Positions 56,601 to 64,000 of a stretch of 64,000 nt of DNA are shown piece by piece (position 1 is the first letter of the stretch; every line of letters begins with the position of its first letter). The stretch is from Thinopyrum elongatum. Taxonomy: Eukaryota; Streptophyta; Magnoliopsida; Poales; Poaceae. Where the stretch lies: NCBI GenBank assembly GCA_011799875.1, contig CM022298.1:259277757-259341756 (forward strand), given 5' to 3'. The translations under genes and the position numbers were made by a program. Under the pieces are notes generated by a model that saw only the letters and a program-made list of their open reading frames with translations, was not told the DNA's origin and did not search any database.

Positions 56601-57865
56601 ATGGGGCGACGGGGTCACATCTTTCATGAGTCTCTGCTCGTTACCGCACTACCAACACACTAACAGTTTGGATATTTGATCCGAGGGGCCTCTGGCCTGA
56701 TAGCACTAACCATCACATGGGCATAGTATGGGTGTTCTGCGTCGTATACTTCAGCCGAAGCTTAATAGACGTCAGCAACTGAGCGGCACCCGCTGGGTTG
56801 GACTGGTAACGCAACCGCGCTTGTATTAAGGGGTTGCTAGGTCTGCTCACCGGCGGTGTACGCAACATGCAGGAGCATCCGGGGCGATGGCCCAAGACCC
56901 CTGGGGGCATAGGTTAGTCCAGCGTGCTGACCTCTCTGTTAGGTATTTGGTTGGGTTGCGGCGTATCATTTGGCCGAGGCGGGCATGACCCAGAAAAGTG
57001 TGTCCGGCCAGAGTTAATCGAGCGTGGTGGGTAAGTTGGTGCACCCCTGCAGGGAAGAACTAATCTATCGATAGACTGTCCTACGGTAACGGACATTCGG
57101 AGTTGTATCCCGATCAGTACAACTAGAACTGGTGACTTGAGATGATATTGGATAGTATGGCTCTGGGATTGCTTTCTTGCAGGGAGTCGAGGAAGAATCT
57201 CTGGGCGAGGTTGATAACATTACTACTACTTTACATTATGTTAATCTGCACCCTTCTAATGCTGCAAGACCGATGAAGATGCTTGAAGATGCTAGTCTTC
57301 GATAGGACTAGGCCTTCCTCTCTATTCTGGCATTTCTGCAGCCCAGTCCACATATACAGCCTCCCTTTGAAAATGTTGCATATGTAGTGTAGATCCTTGC
57401 TTGCTGAGTACTTCGGATGAGTACTCACGTTTGCTTTACTTTCTTTTTCTCCCCATATCCAATTGTCACCGCCAGATGACGGAGCCCCTGTCAACGACTA
57501 CGACTACTACTACTACCCTCCCGGCGAGTACTACTACGAGGAGCCGACCGACTACCAGGAGTAGGTTCGGAGGGTCCTAGGCAGGAGGCCTACGCCTTTC
57601 GATCGTAGTATTTTATTTTGCCCCGCCTTTCTAAAGGCCTATCTGTTTCTCTGTAATATGTATACCCAGATATCTGATGCTTCTGCTGACACTTGTATAC
57701 CCTCGAGCTATGTATTCGAGCCCTCGAGGCCCTGGCTTGTAATATAAAGCTTGTGTGACTTTATTTATGTTTTAGAGTTGTGTTGTGATATCTTCAAGTG
57801 AGTCCTTAGGCTTGATCGTGTGCATTTGCGTGTATGATTAGTGCACGATTAAGCCGGGGTCGTCA
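53681..57865 (+). repeat. Element D 5' LTR (4,185 bp)
   Basis: It starts TGTAACACCCTTG and ends GGGGTCGTCA, just before the primer site. It has an AT-rich start, a GC-rich gene-like block (54200-55160), microsatellite-like 'tactactactac' runs, and near its end the inverted repeat GAGTACT...AGTACTC (57406-57426). ORFs in the GC-rich block overlap on both strands and show no domain. Two exon-like segments (55787-55876 and 57476-57564) are listed separately. Confidence 0.88.
55787..57564 (+). other. Possible spliced acidic ORF inside the D LTR
   Basis: Segment 1 (55787-55876) follows 'ctctcgttag' and encodes DVDVAPETDAASEVDYAPN, ending CCAG before GCAAGC, a GC-type donor. Segment 2 (57476-57564) follows 'tgtcaccgccag' and encodes GAPVNDYDYYYY and PPGEYYYEEPTDYQE, then stops. 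The two join in phase across a 1,599-base intron. The product would be strongly acidic and Tyr-rich. No start exon could be fixed upstream. Element E has an acidic last-exon-like ORF at the same place. Function unknown; transcript evidence is lacking. Confidence 0.4.
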
Positions 57866-57870
57866 TAGGT

Positions 57871-57886
57871 TGGTATTAGAGCCGAC
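57871..57886 (+). promoter_or_regulatory. Primer-binding site of element D (initiator-Met tRNA type)
   Basis: TGGTATTAGAGCCGAC differs by one base from the canonical TGGTATCAGAGCC and lies five bases after the LTR end. Confidence 0.85.
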
Positions 57887-58260
57887 TGCCTCTAGGAATC
57901 CCCCTGTCCAACTCCTTGGCCGAAGTTGAGTATAGTGGTCCAAAACTGTTTTACTAACTTGGCTGTGTGGCTTATGGGCCCACGTCGCCAACTGGGTGGT
58001 ATTAGGATCTTTTATTCCTCGTCTTTACTCTGGGACTCTAATCACTCTTCTATTCGGGTTTAATAAATTTACTAACACCGACACTTAGGATCTCATAAAT
58101 TCCGTCCACCTGGAGAGCTGGATATCTGTGCGATTTCCCTGTCATTGATCTGATTAGTCTGATAATCATTTTCCTTTCCATTGTTTTGTTTAACCTTTCT
58201 CTTCGAGATCTGTTATACTTCTCATCGACAAATGACAATCCTGAATTTCCTTTATTTCAG

Positions 58261-58959
58261 ATGGATCATCTGTTTCCTCCACGTCCTACAACGCAGCTTG
58301 TGCTTCGCACCTGGGCTCGTGATGCCCCTGGTTTTCCAGCTGTTCTGATCGCCCTCCTGACCAGACTGGGTTACCGCTTGTACCTTGAGTACATGGTCTA
58401 CGAGGTTTACCGCGAGTTCAACCAGGAGCAGTACTATGCTGATGTCCGCATCTATGATTAGCAGGATGACTCAAACACTGAGCTGTACCTTTTCCATGGT
58501 ATCAGCGTGACGATTGAGATGGCAGTCCATGATGCTGCCTACTCTGCTGTCACACGTCTCTGAGGAGAGCACAGCGCTAGCTTGGATGCCTCTGAGTTTC
58601 GATACATTCTGTATACCCCTGCTGGAGATGCTACTGGATACTACACAGCTATCTGTGCCCCGTACGAGCCTCATCGCTATGATCCGCGAGTTCTGATTCA
58701 GTGTACCCAGGCTCTGGATCGCACTGTTCGGGCTCTTGCCATCGAGTTGTTCTCCACTCGAGCACGACTCTACGAGGCTATGACGCAGTTGCTACCAGCT
58801 GTTCATGTAGGGATACATCCGGAGCATATCCTTTACCCGCACAGGACCGAAATGCCACCAGGGATCGATTGGCCTGCTATGGGAGGTCACACACCTGCAC
58901 GTGGACCTCTTGTTTCTGCTCGAGACCGGGTTCTGCATCAGAGTGCACATGGAGCGTAG
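58261..58959 (+). pseudogene. Extra ORF upstream of gag in element D
   Basis: The ATG at 58261 (MDHLFPPRPTTQLVLRTWA) opens a frame of 233 codons with stops at 58459 and near 58561, ending at a TAG at 58957. It shows no frameshift. Segments include LIALLTRLGYRLYLEYMVYE, SVTIEMAVHDAAYSAVTRL, FRYILYTPAGDATGYYTA and ALAIELFSTRARLYEAMTQL. The gag start is 318 bases further on. The DAAYSAVTRL and FRYILY blocks correspond to TAALKALTRL and RYLPY in the pre-gag ORF of element E. I do not know a function. Conservation of place and frame in two elements suggests it was once translated. Confidence 0.55.
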
Positions 58960-59277
58960 GATCCTTCTGCGACGAACATCCATCGTCCGCACTTGCAGCT
59001 ACCCTGTTTCAGTGGTTTTCTCCGACGTTGATGTAGCCTTTGCTATGTCTCGTTGTGTACTTCCTTACCGCATGCCTGCGTGCCGCCTAGCATGTCTAGC
59101 TTTTGAATTTGCGCTGTTATGCTGCCCGAATGTAACCGACTCTGTATGGATCTGTATGTCTTAAATGACTACTATTGAGCATCTATTGTACTACTTAAAT
59201 TCCATCATGATACATCATGCTTGTTGCTAAACACTCGCAATGGCTTCTCCTAAACTACCCCTGTTGAATTTAGCAGG

Positions 59278-60440
59278 ATGGGTGATAACAATCCACCACC
59301 GCCGCCACCGCCTGACTATATGGCCGCTATGATGCAACAATTAGAACTCAACCGTCAGCTCATGACGGGGATTATGGATCAATTCCCCCGTCCCAATGCC
59401 AACCATCAGCCAGCTTCAATCACACTGCCAGAGTTTGTGCGTCTCAACCCATCAGTATTCCGCAACACAGTTAATCCGCTGGATGCTGATGACTGGCTGC
59501 GTGACATCTTCTATGAAATGAAGTCAGCTGATGTTCCTCCTATTAGCTATGTCACCTTTGCGACATACTTCCTAAAACGTCCCGTAGCACAATGGTGGGC
59601 CACTCATAGACAGACCCTACCTCCTGGGACTGTTGTCACTTGGGTGGAATTCAAGGCTGCTTTTCATGCCCGGTATATTCCGCAAGGGGTTATAGATCGG
59701 AAGAAGGCCGAGTTCCGCATCCTCGTTCAAGGCAACAAGACTGTGGAGGTCTATCAGCGAGAGTTCCTTGACCTGTCTCACTATGCTGAAGAAGACATCC
59801 CCACTGATGCTCGTAGACAGGAGAAGTTCCGTGAAGGGCTACACCATGACATTCAGCTAGCCCTACTCGTCCAAGATTTTCCTGACTTCGCCACCTTGGT
59901 GAATAAGGCTATTATGGTCGAGACTAGTCTAAAGAAGCACAAGGAAGCGACCAGACGCACCCGTGAAGCGGGCTCATCTTTGGGTTCATCTTCCCAGAAA
60001 CGCCGCATTTGGATTCCACAAAGCATGTACCGTCCAACAGCTCCAGTGTAGAGGCCTGCTTATGCTGCACCTCATCTGCCTCCTCCACCATCGAGGCCGC
60101 CTCTTCGAGCTCCACCACCTCGAGCTCCTGCACCACATCCAGATAGTGGACTCTGCTTCAAGTGTCGCCAGCCAGGTCATCGTGCCAGAGACTGTTCTCA
60201 GAGTCAGAATCAGCTAGCTCTTCCTCCTGCTGGCTGTGGTAATGGCCGTGGAATTTCTCAGCCTCGTAACAACAATGTCAGACCTTCTTATGGTCGTGGG
60301 CAGAATTATCATGTCAACATGGTTGAAGCTCAGGATCAACCTGAAACTATGATGGGTACACTTCTTGTTAATTCAGTACCAGCATCTATTTTATTTGATT
60401 CAGGAGCATCGCATTCATTCATGTCAGAACATTTTTGCAC
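59278..60440 (+). pseudogene. Element D gag with zinc knuckle, one stop
   Basis: It starts MGDNNPPPPPPPDYMAAMM. The retrotrans_gag core is clear: NPLDADDWLRDIFYEMKSAD, YFLKRPVAQWWATHRQTLP, FKAAFHARYIPQGVIDRKKAE and VEVYQREFLDLSHYAEEDIP. A TAG at 60049-60051 interrupts the frame. It then continues in phase through a Pro-rich linker to the zinc knuckle CFKCRQPGHRARDC (near 60155) and into protease (LFDSGASHSFMSE) before a frameshift near 60443. The product forms the particle and binds element RNA. The stop is a likely CAG-to-TAG change. Confidence 0.9.
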
Positions 60441-61657
60441 TCTTGCATGACGTTAAATGTGAAACGCTACACCACTGGTTAGTAGTAAACACTCCCGCGG
60501 GTCGGTGCCAAGCCACCATATTCAGCCCCGATGTCACTGTTGTGATTGAAGAGAGGAATTTTCAGGCCTTCCCCATAATTCTGAATAATTCCAACATTGA
60601 TCTCATTCTGGGAATGGATTGGTTGAAGGCCCACTATGCCTCAATAAATTGTGCCACTAAGGTTGTTCATCTTCTACACCCATCAAATGAGCTAGTGAAT
60701 TACCGTGCTCATATCACTCAGGACGCCGAGGCTCAGTTTTATGCCTTGAATGCATTGAACACTTCTCCGCTTGAGGGGATCGAAAACATTCTAGTCGTTT
60801 GTGACTTCCAGGATGTTTTTCCAGAAGAACTTCCAGGAATACCCCCTGCTAGAGCTGTCGAGTTTGTTATCGACTTGAAGCCTGGCACCACTCCTATTGC
60901 GAAGCATCCTCACAAGATGCCTCCGCACCACCTTCTCGAGCTTAAGGAAGAAATCGATAAAACACTTCAGAAGGGTTTCATCCGTCCCAGTTCCTCTGCC
61001 TGGGGAGCACCGTCTCTCTTTGTCAAGAAGAAAGATGGTACGAATAGGTTGGTTCAAGATTACCGTCCTATCAACTAGGCAACCATTCAGAATAAATATC
61101 CGCTTCCTCGGATCAATGATTTATATGATCAACTTACTGGATCATCGGTGTTCTCTAAACTCGACTTGAGGTTGGGTTATCACCAGATCCGTGCCTGTGA
61201 AGAGGATATTCCGAAGACTGCCTTCGTTACTCGTTATGGCTCCTATGAATACACCGTCATGTCATTTGGCCTAACGAATGCTCCAGCTACTTTCTCCCGT
61301 CTGATGAATTATATCTTCATGGATTACCTCGACAAGTTCGTCATGGTATATCAGGATAATATTCTGGTATATTCGAAGAATAAGGAAGAACACGCCGAAC
61401 ATCTTCGCCTTGTTCTAGAGAGGCTTCGAGAACACAAGTTGTATGCCAAGTACTCCAAATGCGAATTCTGGCTTTCTGAAGTGACCTACCTTGGACATGT
61501 GATTTCCAAGGATGGTATTGCCGTTAACTCGGAGCGTGTTCAGGCTATCCTTGACTGGACTCCTCCGAAGAATGCCAAGCAAGTGAGAAGTTTTCTCGGC
61601 CTTGCAAGTTATTGCCGTCGATTTGTCGAGAACTTTTACAAGATGCCAAGCCCCTAA
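60350..61657 (+). pseudogene. Element D protease and reverse transcriptase, broken
   Basis: The protease has the D-S-G active site (ILFDSGASHSF, near 60400), a frameshift near 60443, and the LGMDWL landmark near 60610. RT follows: VCDFQDVFPEELPGIPP, VIDLKPGTTPIAKHPHKMP, GFIRPSSSAWGAPSLFVKKK, a TAG at 61076, then [41 protein letters not shown]. The polymerase motif reads [10 protein letters not shown], where active copies have I-D-D, so the key Asp pair is damaged. The thumb ends with [18 protein letters not shown] before another frameshift near 61640. Confidence 0.88.
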
Positions 61658-62515
61658 CTAATCTGCTCCACAAAGGCATTATGTTTGGGTGGACAGACAA
61701 ATGTCAGGAGAGTTTCCAGACCCTCAAGGACAAGCTTACTTCTGCTCTAGTGCTTGCTCCTCTGGATTCTCACAAGGACTTTGTGATATATTGCGATGCC
61801 TCTCGTCAAGGATTAGGCTGTGTCCTAATGCAAGAATGGAAGGTAATTGCATTATGCCTCGCGACAATTGCGTCCGCATGAAGAAAACTATCCAGTGCAT
61901 GATCTCGAACTCGCTGCTATGATCTATGCTTTGAAGCAGTGGCGACACTACCTCCTTGGTAATCGGTGTGAGATATATATCGATCCTCAGAGTCTGAAGT
62001 ATTTATTCACTCAACCGGATCTTAATCTCCATCAACAGCGATGGCTGGAAACAATTACGAACAATGACTGTGGTATTTATTATACCCCTGGCAAGGCTAA
62101 TGTGATGGCTGATGCCTTGAGCCGCAAGTCCTATTGCAACAACCTCATGGTTAAGCAAGCTCAACCCCAGCTATGTGAAGAACTGCGCAAGCTAAACCTT
62201 CGTATAGTTCCGCAGGGTTCTCTTAATAACCTTGTGGTACAACCAGACCTTGAGAAAGCTGTTAAGGAAGCGCAAGCCAAAGATGCTGAAATTGATCTGA
62301 TGAAGAAAGAGCTTCACCTCAAGAAGTATAGGGATTTCTCGATTGCTGAAGATGGAACCTTGTATTTCAAAGATCGAATTGTCGTACCTCGTTTCGAACT
62401 TATGACTGACAAAGTCATGAAGGAGGCACATGATACACCCCTGTCTATCCATCCGGGTAGCACCAAGATGTATCGCGATCTTCGTCAAAGGTACTGGTGG
62501 TCCAGAATGAAGTAG
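61640..62515 (+). pseudogene. Element D RNase H and integrase zinc-binding end, broken
   Basis: After a frameshift near 61640, the RNase H start reads [19 protein letters not shown] and [20 protein letters not shown] second frameshift near 61845 leads to [42 protein letters not shown] and [18 protein letters not shown] tether region follows, then the integrase zinc-binding start [19 protein letters not shown], with a TAG at 62513. The enzyme degrades the RNA template during cDNA synthesis. Confidence 0.88.
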
Positions 62516-63688
62516 GACATTGCTCGATATGTTGCTGAATGTGACGTATGTCGTCGCATGAAAGCAGAACATCAGAAGCCTGCTGGAATTCTTCAACCAC
62601 TCCCTATTCCTTTGTGGAAGTGGGATAAAGTGCAAATGGATTTCATTACCGGCCTTTCCAAGTCTCAGAAGGGTCATGATGCTATTCTTGTCGTCGTCGA
62701 CCAACTTTCCTAGGTTGCACATTTTCTGCCTGTCAAGGAGACTATCACCGCTAGCCAGCTAGCAGAGCTGTATATCTCCAGAATCGTTTCACTCCACGGT
62801 ATTCCGAAGAAGATCAGTTCGGACCGTGGCGGTCTTTTCATGTCCAAGTTCTGGGAAAGTTTCCAAGAAGCTATGGGAACTCACATTACCTGGAGTTCAG
62901 CTTATCATCCCCAATCCCAAGGCCAAGTTGAGCGAGTTAATCAAGTGCTTGAAGATATGCTTCGAGCTTGTGTTATATCATTCGGTAAGAAGTGGGAAGA
63001 ATCTCTTCCATTTGCCGAATTCTCTTATAATAACAGCTATCAAGCTAGCTTGAAAATGGCCCCCTTCGAAGTGCTTGATGGACGTAAGTGTCGAACCCCT
63101 CTGAATTGGTCAGAAACTGGGGAACGACCACTCGTTGGACCGGACATTATCCAACACGCCGAAGAACAAGTCCGAATTGTCAGAGAAAATCTCAAGGCGG
63201 CTCAGGACCGCCAGAAGAGCAACTATGATCGCAAACGATGGGGTTTGATCTATCAACCCGGTGATCAAGCTTATCTTCGTGTCACTCCTATGAAGGGCAC
63301 TTATCGTTTCAGAATCAAGGGCAAGCTAGCTCCACGCTACATCGGCACCTTTTGCATCATTGCCAGACGTGGACAGGTGGCATATAAATTGGAGTTGCCA
63401 CCGCAATTCTCTCATATCCACGATGTTTTCCATGTGTCGCAACTTCGTAAATGCTTCAAGGAATCTCCGCACCGCGCAGTGGATCATGAAATGCTCGAAC
63501 TGCAAGATGATTTTTCTTATAAGGAGCATCCCATCTGCATCCTCGACGAAGCTGAACGTCGAACTCGTCAGAAGACGACCAAGTTCCTGAAAGTGCAGTG
63601 GTCTAATCACATTAAAGATGGAGCCACTTGGGAACGCGAGGATCATCTTCGGGAAGAATATCCCGACCTCTTTCCCTCTACCTCCTAA
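62516..63688 (+). pseudogene. Element D integrase with C-terminal chromodomain, broken
   Basis: It continues in the frame of the preceding segment. CDVCRRMKAEHQK completes the zinc site. The catalytic triad is visible: DFITGL (first Asp), ISSDRGGLFMSKFW (second Asp) and SQGQVERVNQVLEDML (Glu). A TAG at 62711 breaks the core. From 62840 to the end the frame is open: MAPFEVLDGRKCRTPLNW, the GPF-like module (ARGQVAYKLELPPQF, DVFHVSQLRKC), and a chromodomain-like tail ILDEAERRTRQKTTKFLKVQW with WEREDHLREEYP. Chromodomains of this class direct insertion to marked chromatin. Confidence 0.9.
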
Positions 63689-63704
63689 ATTCTTGGGACG
63701 AGAA

Positions 63705-63726
63705 TTTCTTTTAGAGGAGGAGAATT
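63705..63726 (+). promoter_or_regulatory. Polypurine tract of element D
   Basis: 'tagaggaggagaattt' lies directly before the 3' LTR start at 63727. It is the primer site for plus-strand DNA synthesis. Confidence 0.75.
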
Positions 63727-64000
63727 TGTAACACCCCTGTGTAATAGCCACTGTGACACTCTGCTAAGTATGCCAAGTCATCTCCATTTGCAGTGCCTAA
63801 TCACTTTGGTTAAGTATTCAATTCAAATTCTATTCTGAAAATCAACTCAAATTCAAAAGTGAAATATGAAGTTGCTCAAAAAACTATTGGAAAAATGTTC
63901 ATTAATTAGAAAATAATCCAGAAGCAATTATAAAAATATAAACAAAGATACTTGAGTTAGCTAAATGACTCAAACTACATGAAACAGCACCAAAACAGAA
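63727..64000 (+). repeat. Element D 3' LTR, first 274 bases
   Basis: It starts TGTAACACCCCTG and follows the 5' LTR base for base apart from about 12 differences. It runs off the right edge. Outside the window it should be followed by a copy of 'gcatc' or 'catca' and the rest of the 5' LTR of element E. Confidence 0.93.

Larger units (their letters stand above)
53681..64000 (+). mobile_element. Element D: Tekay-like chromovirus retrotransposon (plus strand), nearly complete
   Basis: 5' LTR 53681-57865, primer site 57871-57883, an extra ORF, gag, protease, RT, RNase H, integrase with chromodomain, polypurine tract, and a 3' LTR from 63727 to the right edge. The two LTRs differ at about 12 of the first 275 bases. 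It is inserted in the 5' LTR of E; the left flank ends 'gcatca'. The complete domain order with integrase after RNase H and a C-terminal chromodomain places it in the chromovirus clade of Gypsy. Confidence 0.92.

Overview
The window is plant nuclear DNA, most likely from a Triticeae grass (wheat, barley, Aegilops or a relative). The main evidence is an Angela/BARE/WIS-type Copia LTR (19141-20893), Tekay-like Gypsy elements with LTRs of about 4 kb, and large CACTA transposons with TNP2 and accessory genes. I see no intact ordinary host gene, and no rRNA, tRNA or CRISPR. Nearly everything is nested transposable elements. I gave the elements working letters (A-K). Family names rest on motifs and remembered family features, not on a database search.

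Left part (1-20893). Copia element H (minus strand; 9247-10848 and 18596-20893) is split by CACTA element K (10849-18595, target duplication CGC) and is cut on its left by Gypsy element B (5431-9246, minus). B is itself cut by Gypsy element A (1-5430, minus, running off the left edge). The LTR of A contains a complete 4,035-bp Tekay-type solo LTR, G (844-4878), with perfect GATAG target duplications. K has no transposase here. It carries terminal-type ACGGTT repeats, six copies of an internal tandem repeat, and a four-exon gene (14994-17735) whose C-terminus looks like a B3 DNA-binding domain.

Middle part (20894-25446) is the least TE-like stretch. It holds a broken minus-strand gene with three 41-codon repeats (21291-22004), a LINE 3' tail, simple repeats, and a promoter-like segment that ends abruptly at a Gypsy element. 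From 25447 to 31294 lies Gypsy element C (minus), whose gag-protease-RT-RNase H frame is free of frameshifts but carries eight stops. C sits in Gypsy element F (31295-35429, plus), of which only integrase, a degraded antisense ORF with an AT-hook-like motif, and the 3' LTR remain. F in turn sits in the TNP2 gene of CACTA element J.

Right part. CACTA J (35430-43987) has a decayed TNP2 transposase (plus), a convergent and apparently intact two-exon GRF zinc-finger/membrane-helix gene (minus, 39191-39872), and long subterminal repeat arrays. Tekay-like Gypsy element E (43988-53680, minus) is inserted in J, and Tekay-like element D (53681 to the right edge, plus) is inserted in the 5' LTR of E. 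D and E both carry an extra sense ORF between the primer-binding site and gag, and both have a short acidic exon-like ORF at the same place inside their LTRs.

The insertion order inferred from nesting is H before B before A before G on the left, and J before F before C and J before E before D on the right. The most interesting items are the B3-like gene in K, the GRF gene in J, the shared pre-gag ORF, the LTR terminal exon next to a conserved palindrome, and the antisense AT-hook ORF in F.
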